This document shows positions 42,968 through 54,857 of a DNA stretch of 64,000 nt, one piece after another (position 1 is the stretch's first letter; the number at the start of each line of letters is the position of its first letter). A model generated the notes under the pieces. It was given only the letters and a program-made list of their open reading frames with translations. It had not been told where the DNA came from and searched no databases. The stretch comes from an uncultured Mediterranea sp. (GTDB taxonomy: Bacteria; Bacteroidota; Bacteroidia; Bacteroidales; Bacteroidaceae): contig CAMACX010000005.1 of assembly GCA_945831575.1 (NCBI GenBank), positions 53,666 to 117,665 on the forward strand. The letters run 5' to 3'. The position numbers and the translations under genes were made by a program.

Positions 42968-44044
42968 TCAAGATAGGTTCAATGCTAATTCAGCCAGATA
43001 AACCTGCTCAGAGAGCCCATGTCTATCAGCAGGAGGTATGGGGTTCGCCACCACCCCACAATGGATGGTGTGACGGTCAGGATAGAGGAGCAAGAGTCGC
43101 TTTCTGAGGTTGCGTTGCCCTACCCCACCCACGCACTTGCCGTCAGTAGGCTTCGGGAGGAGCGAGTTGATGACACGAAAGCGTACCTGTCCCCTCTCCT
43201 GACTGAGCGATACATGGATGCCACAAGGGTGGCAGCTGTCAGCCCCATGCTTGAAGGCATTTTCAAGCAGCGAGATGAAGAGCAGTGGAGCCACAGGCGT
43301 ATCAGGCTGTATAGACTCCATATCCACCTCGACCTGCAGCGTGTCAGCGTAGCGTAGGCGCATCAAGTCGATGTAGTTGAGCATGAAGTCACGTTCCTTA
43401 CCTAGGGGGACATGCTCAGAGGTGCTGTCATAGAGCACATAGCGCAACATCTCGCTCAGCCGGCTGATGGAGATTTGAGCCTGGTCGGGATCAAAGGCCA
43501 CGAGCGAGGAGATGTTGTTGAGCGTATTGAAGAGGAAATGGGGATTAAGCTGACTTTTGAGCCGCTCCAGCTCATAGGTCACCTTCTGACGCTCCTCCTC
43601 AGCCACCTTCAGTTCCAGCTGGCTGTTGCGCTGCTGGGTCTTCAAGCCGATGGCACTCAGTATGAGCAACATTTCGAGGATGGCATAGCCTATCTCACCC
43701 GCCATCTGCAGCGAAGGTGGCACGCCCTGGGCATCGAGCAGCGCCGAGCGGTCATAAATCAGGTTAGTCACCTCACGCACGCCGAGGATAAAGGCCAGAT
43801 TGAGAAGGAAATACCACAAGTTACGCCGACTGAAGAGGAAGCGCGGAATCAGCCAGAAGTAGTTGAGGTAGAAGATGAACATCAGGTAGAGGTTGTTGGG
43901 CAGAAAGCCCAACATCGCCCCGAGAGCCACATCCCAAGGCTTGCCGTCTGCCAAAGCCATCACCAAAGGCAGCGTGACGAGTAGTCCCCACAGCATCAGC
44001 TGCACCAGCAAGCCCACGGGATCATAATGCTTCCACTTCTTCAT
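42968..44044 (-). CDS. LytS/YehU-type sensor histidine kinase
   Basis: 358-residue membrane sensor. Four hydrophobic segments occupy the first 135 residues, followed by a short coiled coil and the His_kinase domain (LKSQLNPHFLFNTLNNISSL with the phospho-accepting His near residue 172). The ATPase part is shortened, as usual in this group; LLFISLLENAFKHG gives the N box. There is no large periplasmic sensor, so the signal is probably sensed in or near the membrane. Its stop is 22 nt before the regulator start and the two share a transcript. Confidence 0.92.
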   Translation of the reverse strand: MKKWKHYDPVGLLVQLMLWGLLVTLPLVMALADGKPWDVALGAMLGFLPNNLYLMFIFYLNYFWLIPRFLFSRRNLWYFLLNLAFILGVREVTNLIYDRSALLDAQGVPPSLQMAGEIGYAILEMLLILSAIGLKTQQRNSQLELKVAEEERQKVTYELERLKSQLNPHFLFNTLNNISSLVAFDPDQAQISISRLSEMLRYVLYDSTSEHVPLGKERDFMLNYIDLMRLRYADTLQVEVDMESIQPDTPVAPLLFISLLENAFKHGADSCHPCGIHVSLSQERGQVRFRVINSLLPKPTDGKCVGGVGQRNLRKRLLLLYPDRHTIHCGVVANPIPPADRHGLSEQVYLAELALNLS

Positions 44045-44078
44045 ACCTTTATATATTATATACCTGTTAGTTCGCCTG

Positions 44079-44111
44079 CAAAATTAATGCATTCCCTGAA
44101 GATATACAAGC
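44079..44111 (-). promoter_or_regulatory. Promoter of the LytS/LytTR genes
   Basis: Minus-strand TAATTTTG at 44086-44079 fits the -7 box; CTTG at 44111-44108 is a partial -33 box at 21 bp. Confidence 0.55.
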
Positions 44112-44144
44112 AGCCTGTGAGGAAAAGTGTTTCAGAAATGCTTC

Positions 44145-44196
44145 GTCGAACGAGAACGAGGCTTTGGTCGAACGATGTCCGAATGCCGGTCGAACG
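44145..44196 (+). promoter_or_regulatory. Triple GTCGAACG direct repeat, probable LytTR operator
   Basis: GTCGAACG occurs at 44145-44152, 44167-44174 and 44189-44196, each exactly 22 bp after the last, that is on the same face of the helix. It ends 2 bp before a -33 box (44199). LytTR regulators are known to bind direct repeats about two turns apart, so activation of the beta-barrel gene by the adjacent regulator is a direct inference. Confidence 0.75.
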
Positions 44197-44198
44197 CG

Positions 44199-44230
44199 TT
44201 TGGTAGAGAAATGGGAAATTATCACCTTTG
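44199..44230 (+). promoter_or_regulatory. Promoter of the outer-membrane beta-barrel gene
   Basis: TTTG at 44199-44202, a 20-bp spacer, and CACCTTTG at 44223-44230 (T replaced by C in the first -7 position). The imperfect -7 box and the direct repeats just upstream suit an activator-dependent promoter. Confidence 0.7.
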
Positions 44231-44320
44231 TCGTGTGATAAAACGGCATTAGCCGAGACAAATAGAATGAAAGCATTCCCCCCAAAGGGACAAACCGTAA
44301 GAACAAAACATACGATACAG

Positions 44321-46789
44321 ATGAAACAGATTTCCGCAATCCTCCTGCTGGTGGTCACCCTTTGCACCACTTCAGCCACACAAGCACAAGCCCAAAACTA
44401 CAGCGTAGTGGGCACCGTCGTCGATTCGCTCACCCTCGACGGCGAACCTTCAGCCACCTTGCGCGTACTCAAGCAACCGCAACAACAACCTACTGATACC
44501 GTACCCGTGGCCTTGGGCGTGACAGACATGCAGGGACGATTCAACCTCCCCCTCAAGCGGCAGGGCAGCTACCAACTGGTAGTCACCTCGGTGGGTCGCG
44601 CCCCCATCATCCGCCCCTTCAGCGTAAGCTCAGCTTCACCCCGGGCCGACCTGGGACAACTGCTCATCAGCGAAGCCTCGGAGATGCTAAAAGGCGTGGA
44701 GGTGGTCGCCCAGAAGCCGCTGGTGAAGATGGACGTAGATGAACTGGCCTACAGCGTGGCCGATGACCCTGACTCCAAAACCAATACCCTGCTCGACATG
44801 CTGCGCAAAGTTCCTCTGGTCACCGTGGATGGTGAAGACAACATCAAGGTCAATGGCAGCAGCAGTTTTCAGGTCTTTGTGAATGGTAAGCCCAATGCGA
44901 TGCTCAGTGCCAACCCCAGCCAGACACTCAAAGCCATACCGGCCAACATGGTGAAGTCGGTCTCGGTCATCACCAACCCGGGAGCCAAGTATGATGCTGA
45001 AGGGGTGGGCGGTGTGCTCAACATCGTGTTTGTTGGAGGTGACCAGAGCATGGAGGGCTACAGCCTCAACCTGATGGGCATGGGCGGCTCACGCCAGCAA
45101 GGTGGAGGCCTCTATGCCATGGTGCAGAAGGGGAAACTCACCCTCTCCAGCAGCTTCAACGCCATCCATGTAGGTATCAAGGATTGTGAGAACGAGACGC
45201 TGCAGGAGCGTGCCGACCACAGCGGTTTCAGCAGTGAGGGCGTGGCCTCAGCCCACGTACAGGCCCTCTTCGGCAACTTCGACGTCACCTACGAGATGGA
45301 TACGCTCAACACGCTGAGTGCCTCGGTGGGACTCACCAACATGCCGCAGCAGACCCGTGGCTGGGGAGCTACCCGCTACCTCCAGCCCGACGGCAGCAGC
45401 CACTTCGGCTACGACACGCGCCTCAACAACCATACCTACAACACGGCCATCAACGGTAGCCTGGACTACCGCCACACCTTTGCCGACAACAAGGCCCACA
45501 CGCTCGACCTGGCTTACCGCATCAGCACACAGCCCCGCAAGAACCGCAACGCCAGCCTCTTCAGCATCGACGGTAGCGCGGAGGCTGCCCACGAGGCGGG
45601 ATTGGAGGACTGGATCAACACCGACCGCAACAACCTGCAGGAGCACACCTTCCAGGCTGACTATGCCCAACCCCTGGGGAAGGGACAGACGCTGGAGACG
45701 GGTGCCAAGTACATCCTGCGTCGGGGCACGAGTGAGGTGCTCTACGGCGAAGCCTTGACACCGGGGCTGGACTACCGCCACGAGAGCAACATCGCCGCCC
45801 TCTACGGCAGCTACGCCCTGCAGCACAAGGCCTTCGGGCTGAAAGCCGGCCTGCGCTACGAATACACCGACCAGCAGGTCAATTACTTCAAGGGAGATGG
45901 TGAGGACTTTGGCCTCAATTACGACAACCTCGTGCCCTCGCTCTCGCTGAGCTACACCCCGGCCATGGGACAGCAGCTGGGAGCCGGCTACAACATGCGC
46001 ATCTCACGCCCGGGTATCGGTTACCTCAACCCCTTCGTCAACGACCAGGACCCCACCCACATCACCTACGGTAATCCGGGCCTTTCGGCCGAGAAGGCAC
46101 ACAACCTCAACGTCAACTACAACCTCTTCACCCGCGTGGTGATGCTCAACGCCACCCTGCGCCACTCCTTCCAGAACAACAGCATCGAGGAGCTGACCCG
46201 TAAGGAGGCCGACAATGTGCTCTACACCACCTACGGCAACGTGGGCAAGCGCCGCAGCACGGAACTTAACCTCTTCGTCAACTTCAACCTGGGTCCCAAG
46301 ACGCGCCTCACGCTCAACTCAGCCACGAGCTACGTCCACCTGCAGTCGGCCTCCACAGGCTACCGCAACCACGGGTGGCAGCAGAACGGCATGGCCTCGC
46401 TGCAGCACACCCTTCCCTGGAACCTGCGCCTCAGTGGCACCTACGTGGGCAGTACCCGCACACTCAACCTGCAAGGCCAGACCTCGGGCGTGAACATGCA
46501 CATCTTCAGCCTGACCAAGCCTTTCCTCAAAGAGGATCGCATGAACGTAAGCATCGTCGCCGTCAACCCCTTCTGCAAAGACCTGAAGGTGGAGAACATC
46601 ACCCGAGGTACTGACTTCACCAGCTCCGTGACCACACACGTGCCCATCCGCAGCTTCACGCTGAGCGTCAGCCTCCGCCTCGGCAACCTCAAGCCCAAGC
46701 AGCGCGTGGCCAAGGCCGGCAACGACGACCTCATCGACCGCCGCGACCAGAACAACGAGATGAATAGCATGATGATGCAAGGCAACTAA
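44321..46789 (+). CDS. Outer-membrane beta-barrel protein (TonB-receptor-like, OMP_b-brl_3)
   Basis: 822 residues from the ATG at 44321, which gives a signal peptide (MKQISAILLLVVTLCTTSAT). A carboxypeptidase-regulatory-like beta sandwich (about 28-115) comes first, then a plug-like domain (VKVNGS-type segment, PGAKYDAEGVGGVLNIV near 225), then a long barrel with aromatic-ended strands. The final strands (FTLSVSLRLGN) precede a charged tail. No SusD partner is present, so the cargo is unknown. The 44228 start lies across the promoter and is rejected. Confidence 0.88.
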   Translation: MKQISAILLLVVTLCTTSATQAQAQNYSVVGTVVDSLTLDGEPSATLRVLKQPQQQPTDTVPVALGVTDMQGRFNLPLKRQGSYQLVVTSVGRAPIIRPFSVSSASPRADLGQLLISEASEMLKGVEVVAQKPLVKMDVDELAYSVADDPDSKTNTLLDMLRKVPLVTVDGEDNIKVNGSSSFQVFVNGKPNAMLSANPSQTLKAIPANMVKSVSVITNPGAKYDAEGVGGVLNIVFVGGDQSMEGYSLNLMGMGGSRQQGGGLYAMVQKGKLTLSSSFNAIHVGIKDCENETLQERADHSGFSSEGVASAHVQALFGNFDVTYEMDTLNTLSASVGLTNMPQQTRGWGATRYLQPDGSSHFGYDTRLNNHTYNTAINGSLDYRHTFADNKAHTLDLAYRISTQPRKNRNASLFSIDGSAEAAHEAGLEDWINTDRNNLQEHTFQADYAQPLGKGQTLETGAKYILRRGTSEVLYGEALTPGLDYRHESNIAALYGSYALQHKAFGLKAGLRYEYTDQQVNYFKGDGEDFGLNYDNLVPSLSLSYTPAMGQQLGAGYNMRISRPGIGYLNPFVNDQDPTHITYGNPGLSAEKAHNLNVNYNLFTRVVMLNATLRHSFQNNSIEELTRKEADNVLYTTYGNVGKRRSTELNLFVNFNLGPKTRLTLNSATSYVHLQSASTGYRNHGWQQNGMASLQHTLPWNLRLSGTYVGSTRTLNLQGQTSGVNMHIFSLTKPFLKEDRMNVSIVAVNPFCKDLKVENITRGTDFTSSVTTHVPIRSFTLSVSLRLGNLKPKQRVAKAGNDDLIDRRDQNNEMNSMMMQGN

Positions 46790-46810
46790 GCACAAGATAA
46801 TCCATCATTA

Positions 46811-46850
46811 TTTAGCCGTAACCCCATAAAAATAAGGAGTTACGGCTAAA
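46811..46850. terminator. GTTRCGG-family hairpin after the beta-barrel gene
   Basis: TTTAGCCGTAAC (46811-46822) pairs with GTTACGGCTAAA (46839-46850). The arms are identical to those at 42159-42197. It sits between convergent genes and may stop transcription from both. Confidence 0.72.
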
Positions 46851-46886
46851 TGATTATTGCAGCAAGGGAACGATGAATGACCTGTT

Positions 46887-48116
46887 TCAGCGGTGAACCG
46901 GTTGGAGCTTCTGCCAACGGCCCCGGGTGAAGTCGGGTATCTCGACAGGCTGTGAGCCACTCGCCACCGAACGGGCTGAAAGCTCGATGATGCACGACCA
47001 CTCTGCGGCGTCATAGACATCCATGTCGAGCGGCAAGCCATGCTGCAAGCAGTAGATGAGGCGGTAATCCATCATGAAGTCCATCCCTCCGTGGGTACCC
47101 ACACGACGGGCCAGCTCGCCCACCTCTTTAGCCAAGGGGGGCTCGTAGTGCTTCAGCAGCTCATCGGTTGTTGCATCGGGTTGGGCAGCTAGCGTCAGCA
47201 CGTGCGGCGCGCCCTTCTGCGCGAAGCCCTCGGTGGCGCTGATCAGGTAGCGACGGGTATAGGGACGTGGACTGGAGATGTCATGCTGCAGCAGGATGGT
47301 CTTGTTGCGTGCTGTCTTGATGATGGTGGTGTTGATATTGCCCAGCGTAAAGGCTTCTGGGGGCAAGGGTTGACTGAGCGTGGGGTAGTTGAACTGACCA
47401 CCTGAGACGGAAGTGAGCCATGCCATGCGGTCGCCACGGTGGATGCCGAGCGCCTGACAGACAGGACCCAGGCCGTGCGTGGGATAAGGATTGCCCTCCA
47501 TCTGCCAGAGCCGATGGTAAGAGAGACGCTCATCGAAGTTTAAGTGACGCAGGTCGTGTACATAGCTCCCCTCTACATGAAACACCTCACCCAGCACTCC
47601 CTGCCGGATCATGTGAAGCACAGTGAGTTCAAACCAGTCGTAACAGCAGTTTTCGAGCATCATGCAGTGGCGGCGTGTAGCCTCCGCCGCATCCACCAGC
47701 GCCCAGCACTCAGCCACCGTATTGGCCGCCGGCACCTCCAGGGCCACATGCTTACCCTGCGCCATGGCATAGAGCGCTATCTCCGTGTGGCACTCGCGGT
47801 TGGTGCAGACATAGACCAGGTCGATGTCCTCCCGGCGGCACACCTCGCGCCAGTCGTCTGCCCGTCGATACTCACAGGGCAAGGCCTTGCCGTGGCTGGC
47901 CAGGAGGCAGCGGGCAAAGTGGAGATTCTCCTCGTTGAGGTCGCATACGGCCGTGATGACCACCCCCTGCATGTGCATGAAGTGGTGTATAGACTCCTTG
48001 CCCCGCTTGCCCAGTCCGATGAAGGCTATCCGCACGCAGGATATCGGTTCGCAGGCCAGTGCCAACACATCGGGCACGGCCGTAGAGGTATTAGGTTGCT
48101 CTTCTATATGCTTCAT
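46887..48116 (-). CDS. Gfo/Idh/MocA oxidoreductase of the GH109 type, no signal peptide
   Basis: 409 residues from the ATG at 48116. The Rossmann motif RIAFIGLGKRGKESI lies near residue 29, with VYVCTNRECHTEIA and the motif CMMLENCCYDWFEL, which it shares almost word for word with the lipoprotein at 49374-50924. The shared PTHGLGPVCQALGIHRGDR block is typical of GH109 alpha-N-acetylgalactosaminidases, which use NAD+ to cleave GalNAc by oxidation and elimination. Unlike its paralogue it has no export signal and should act in the cytosol. Activity on GalNAc is inferred from family. Confidence 0.82.
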   Translation of the reverse strand: MKHIEEQPNTSTAVPDVLALACEPISCVRIAFIGLGKRGKESIHHFMHMQGVVITAVCDLNEENLHFARCLLASHGKALPCEYRRADDWREVCRREDIDLVYVCTNRECHTEIALYAMAQGKHVALEVPAANTVAECWALVDAAEATRRHCMMLENCCYDWFELTVLHMIRQGVLGEVFHVEGSYVHDLRHLNFDERLSYHRLWQMEGNPYPTHGLGPVCQALGIHRGDRMAWLTSVSGGQFNYPTLSQPLPPEAFTLGNINTTIIKTARNKTILLQHDISSPRPYTRRYLISATEGFAQKGAPHVLTLAAQPDATTDELLKHYEPPLAKEVGELARRVGTHGGMDFMMDYRLIYCLQHGLPLDMDVYDAAEWSCIIELSARSVASGSQPVEIPDFTRGRWQKLQPVHR

Positions 48117-48427
48117 AATCGTCAGAACTAGATGCCGCAGGCACAGTACAAGCCCAACAGCGTGGCAAAAATACACCTTTTCCTCCGAACGAGCAAATAA
48201 TCTTTCCCAAATGAAAGAAACATTTATACAGGCCACCTCCTCAGGACTAAGGTAACCCTAAACCTACTCTCACGTAACCTCCGTATTGAAGCCGATTTGA
48301 AGTCGTGTTCACCCCATAGATACCATAATGTAGCCTATGAGCAACCTTATAGCAAGGGGTGTACAAGGCAAGAGAGGCTCCCCAGGGAGCATTTAAGGAA
48401 ATATATGGACATAGCTGTTTCCACTAG
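48117..48427. other. 311-bp interval between the GH109-like gene and the GH35 remnant
   Basis: Contains the promoter of the minus-strand GH109-like gene (48166-48197). From 48240 to 48427 I see no gene, hairpin or repeat; it may be scrambled DNA left from loss of the first part of the GH35 gene. Confidence 0.6.
48166..48197 (-). promoter_or_regulatory. Promoter of the GH109-like gene
   Basis: Minus-strand TTTG at 48197-48194, a 20-bp spacer, and TATTTTTG at 48173-48166 match the Bacteroides consensus. It shows that translation starts at 48116 rather than 48236. Confidence 0.8.
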
Positions 48428-49176
48428 GGATGCAAAGGGCTGAAACGTGAACGCAAGATCTACGATGCCATGCTCGTATTGCCCTCCGTGACCCACGGAG
48501 GCACCACCTTCGGCCACTGGGGCGGCGCCAACTGCCCTCCCTACTCGGCCATGTGCAGTTCCTACGACTACGATGCTCCCATCAGCGAGGCCGGCTGGGC
48601 CACGCCGAAGTACCATAAGCTGCGCGAACTGCACATCCAGTATGCTGACTCGGGTCAGGTCATCCCTGATGTACCCGCTCCGAAGCCACTGATTGAGATA
48701 GCCCCCATCCAGTTCACCGAGGTAGCTCCCTTCTTCAGCAACCTGCCCAAGCTGCAGGAGAGCGAGGATATCCATCCCATGGAGTACTTTGACCAAGGTT
48801 GGGATACCATCCTCTACCGCACCAGCTGCCCGAGGCCGTGGCTGAAGGCACCCTGCTCTTCATCGACGAAGCCCACGACTGGACGCAGATCTATGCCGAC
48901 GGCAAGCTGCTGCCCCGCCAGAAGTGGACCATCGACTATGCCGACAGCGAGAGCACCTCATGGGGTAACTACAGCGCCGACAAGATCTACGACCTACAGG
49001 AATCCACCTTCTGGTGTACGGAGCGTCGCGCTACCTTCCCCCACGCCGTGGTCATCAACCTGGGTGAGGAGTGCCGGATAGGCGGTTTCCGCTACCTGCC
49101 CCGTGCCGAAGAGGGTACCCCCAGTGCCATCAAGGGATACAAGGCCTACGTCAAGCAAGAAGCATTCAAGAAATAG
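48428..49176 (+). pseudogene. Remnant of a GH35 beta-galactosidase
   Basis: Two plus-strand frames join into the second half of a GH35 enzyme. The first (from 48428) has THGGTTFGHWGGAN and SYDYDAPISEAGW, the conserved end of the GH35 catalytic barrel; the second (from about 48823) has LPEAVAEGTLLFIDEAHDW and continues to 49176. A one-base loss near 48822-48826 separates them, at ILYRTS/LPEAVAEG. The amino-terminal half with the catalytic acids is absent and an in-frame stop lies at 48425. The gene is therefore dead twice over. Confidence 0.8.
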
Positions 49177-49290
49177 CCGTTTATCATGTTCATCCTTCGC
49201 CAACTGTTGCCTATCCGGCACACTGGCGAAGTTTTTTTTATAATTATATCCTAAATATCATAGTTTTTTTGCAGGAAAGTGGCTGACTTG

Positions 49291-49321
49291 ATTGTGGATT
49301 GATAAAATTATACTATCTTTG
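49291..49321 (+). promoter_or_regulatory. Promoter of the GH109 lipoprotein gene
   Basis: ATTG at 49291-49294, a 19-bp spacer and TATCTTTG at 49314-49321. About 50 nt of leader remain. Confidence 0.75.
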
Positions 49322-49373
49322 TGCCCAAAATTAAGAAAAACTTTCAACCACAACCTTTAATAAATAAATATTC

Positions 49374-50924
49374 ATGAACATTAAGCATTTAATGGCAGGT
49401 ATCTGCCTGGCTGGAGCGCTGGTGTCTTGCACGGCAGGTGCTCCGAAACTGCAAACCAACGAGAAAGGTACGCAGTGGCAATGGAACGCAGGAACCATTG
49501 AAGTAGTAACCCCCGAACGTCCCGCTGGACAGCAAAGCGTCATTCAGTTGGCTTTGCCCAAGATGGAAGTCGTACGCGTAGGCTTCGTCGGCCTGGGCAT
49601 GCGCGGTCCCGGTGCAGTGGAACGCTTCACTCACATCCCCGGCACCCAGATTGTAGCCCTCTGCGACTATGAGCAGAAGCGTGCTGAGCGTTGCCAGAAG
49701 TACCTAAAGGCTGCTTCGCTGCCCAAGGCTGCCATCTATTATGGTGAGACAGGCTATGAGGAGCTCTGCAAACGCGATGACATTGACCTGGTCTATGTAG
49801 CTGCCGACTGGCTGCACCACTTCCTGGTAGCCAAGTGCGCTCTGGAGAACGGCAAGAACGTGGCTATCGAAGTGCCCTCTGCCATGAACCTGAAGGAGTG
49901 CTGGGAGCTCATCAACCTGAGCGAATCCAAGCGCCTGCACTGCATGATCCTGGAGAACTGCTGCTACGACTGGTTTGAGATGAACGCCCTCAACATGGCA
50001 CAGCACGGCGTATTCGGCGAAGTGGTTCGTGCACAGGGTGCCTACATCCACAACCTGGAGCCCTTCTGGGACTACTACTGGAAGAACGGCGAGAACGATA
50101 AGCTGGGCTGGCGTCTGGACTACAACATGCGTCATCGTGGCGACGTCTATGCTACACACGGCCTCGGCCCCGTGGCACAGTGCCTCGACATCCACCGCGG
50201 CGACCGCTTCACGACCCTCGTAGCTATGGATACCAAGTCAGTGGTAGGTAAGGCTCTCGTGGAGGAGCGTGCCGACTCTACTTGCAACAGCTTCCGCAAC
50301 GGTGACCACACCACGACCCTGATGCGCACAGCCAACGGCAAGGTAGTGGAAATCCAGCACAACGTCATGACTCCGCAGCCCTACAACCGTCTGTTCCAGC
50401 TGACTGGTACGAAGGGCTTCGCCAACAAATACCCCATCGAAGGTTACGCCCTGGATGCCGCTCAGATGAAGGCCTCTGGCGTACAGCCCAAGGTAGATGA
50501 CCTCAACTCACACGGCTTCATGCCCGAGGCTGACCACAAGGCCCTCGAAGAGAAGTACCAGCACCCCATCCTGAAGAAGTATGGTGAGATGGCCAAGGAA
50601 GTAGGTGGCCACGGCGGTATGGACTTCATCATGGATGCCCGCATGGTATATTGCCTGCAGAACGGTCTGCCCCTCGACATGGACGTATATGACCTGGCTG
50701 AGTGGTGCTGTCTGGCCGAACTGGGCGAGCTCTCGATGGACAACGGCTGCGCTGCCGTAGCCTTCCCCGACTTCACCCGTGGTGAATGGAACAAGGTGAA
50801 GGGCTACCGTCACGCTTATGCTACCCCCGAGGCAGAAGCTGAGACCGAGGCTAAGGCCAAGGCTTTCACTGCCAAGCTGAAGGAGCAGGGTGCCAAGGAG
50901 TGGGCTGCCGAAGAAGGCAAATAA
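49374..50924 (+). CDS. Glycoside hydrolase family 109 lipoprotein
   Basis: 516-residue exported NAD-binding protein. A lipobox (LAGALVSC) anchors it in the envelope. The Rossmann motif VRVGFVGLGMRGPGAVERF lies near residue 67, a YVAADWLHHFLVAKCAL block near 141, the CMILENCCYDWFEM motif near 188 and THGLGPVAQCLDIHRGDR near 260. The family includes alpha-N-acetylgalactosaminidases active on blood group A and mucin-type glycans. The neighbours (GH2, GH3, the GH35 remnant) support a glycan-degrading role. An Ala/Glu-rich tail ends the protein. Confidence 0.9.
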   Translation: MNIKHLMAGICLAGALVSCTAGAPKLQTNEKGTQWQWNAGTIEVVTPERPAGQQSVIQLALPKMEVVRVGFVGLGMRGPGAVERFTHIPGTQIVALCDYEQKRAERCQKYLKAASLPKAAIYYGETGYEELCKRDDIDLVYVAADWLHHFLVAKCALENGKNVAIEVPSAMNLKECWELINLSESKRLHCMILENCCYDWFEMNALNMAQHGVFGEVVRAQGAYIHNLEPFWDYYWKNGENDKLGWRLDYNMRHRGDVYATHGLGPVAQCLDIHRGDRFTTLVAMDTKSVVGKALVEERADSTCNSFRNGDHTTTLMRTANGKVVEIQHNVMTPQPYNRLFQLTGTKGFANKYPIEGYALDAAQMKASGVQPKVDDLNSHGFMPEADHKALEEKYQHPILKKYGEMAKEVGGHGGMDFIMDARMVYCLQNGLPLDMDVYDLAEWCCLAELGELSMDNGCAAVAFPDFTRGEWNKVKGYRHAYATPEAEAETEAKAKAFTAKLKEQGAKEWAAEEGK

Positions 50925-51078
50925 CTCCGCGCTCTGAGCTGGAGCTGAATATAAGCAGTTGAAGAGACTGAGAAGGATAAGGAGAGTGCATGACCTAAAC
51001 AATGCACCCTCCTTATCTGCTTTTCAGAACAGGTAGATCATTCATGACTGCTCTTCAGACCACATACATTATGAATAG

Positions 51079-54414
<3,336 letters not shown>

Positions 54415-54492
54415 TGGCATAGGCGAAGCATCTTCGCAATAAGATGCGCCTAAGCGATAAGAAGCGGGTAAAAGCATCCCGCCACCAAGAGA

Positions 54493-54535
54493 AAGACTGC
54501 ATCACAGCGCGTAAGCCTGCGATGCAGTCTTTTTT
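54493..54535 (+). terminator. GH2 gene terminator
   Basis: AAGACTGCATC (54493-54503) pairs with GATGCAGTCTT (54521-54531), followed by TTTT. Confidence 0.9.
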
Positions 54536-54573
54536 AAGCCTATACATTGACCCAGCATATACGTTTGTTTAGT

Positions 54574-54683
54574 CTATCCACAGCTGTGAATAAAGCTATC
54601 CACAGTAGTGGCTAAGTCTATCCACCTTGGTGGTTAAGTCTATCCACCTTAGTGGCTAAAGTTATCCACCTAGGTGGATAGGG
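54574..54683. repeat. Five-unit 22-bp array with CTATCCAC
   Basis: CTATCCAC (TTATCCAC in the last) starts at 54574, 54596, 54618, 54640 and 54662, always 22 bp apart. In most units it is followed by GTGG after 4 nt, giving a CCACnnnnGTGG palindrome whose centre varies. Confidence 0.85.
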
Positions 54684-54688
54684 TAAAC

Positions 54689-54762
54689 GATAAGGTTTTA
54701 AACGTTTAAAGATAAGGCTTTAAACGTTTAAAGATAAGGCTTTGAAGGTCTAAAGATAAGGC
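54689..54762. repeat. Four-unit 22-bp array with GATAAGG
   Basis: GATAAGG starts at 54689, 54711, 54733 and 54755, exactly 22 bp apart. The linkers are the palindrome TTTAAACGTTTAAA or a decayed form of it. Confidence 0.85.
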
Positions 54763-54781
54763 AAAAATAGGTAGCCCATCA

Positions 54782-54813
54782 TTTGGAAAGCTTACCAATC
54801 TTTCCTACCTTTG
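54782..54813 (+). promoter_or_regulatory. Consensus promoter of the GH3 gene
   Basis: TTTG at 54782-54785, a 20-bp spacer and TACCTTTG at 54806-54813. The start at 54825 is too near it, so the ATG at 54858 is used. Confidence 0.85.
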
Positions 54814-54857
54814 TGACCTAATTAATGGTATTACCTAACATGATAACAATTTTACCT

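Larger units (their letters stand above)
54415..54857. other. 443-bp interval with terminator, repeat arrays and promoter
   Basis: No gene. It holds the GH2 terminator (54493-54535), five CTATCCAC units at 22 bp (54574-54683), four GATAAGG units at 22 bp (54689-54762) and the GH3 promoter (54782-54813). Confidence 0.85.

Noticed and set aside
44228..44320. Longer beta-barrel protein with 31 extra residues
   Set aside because: The upstream ATG overlaps the end of the -7 box and the extension would hide the signal peptide.
54574..54683. Cluster of five TATCCAC sites resembling DnaA boxes, possible replication origin
   Set aside because: Only one has the TTATCCAC core and none is a full TTATCCACA box. 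The exact 22-bp unit structure with a palindrome in each explains them as a tandem repeat. No dnaA, dnaN or other origin gene is near. A GC-skew plot of the genome would settle it.
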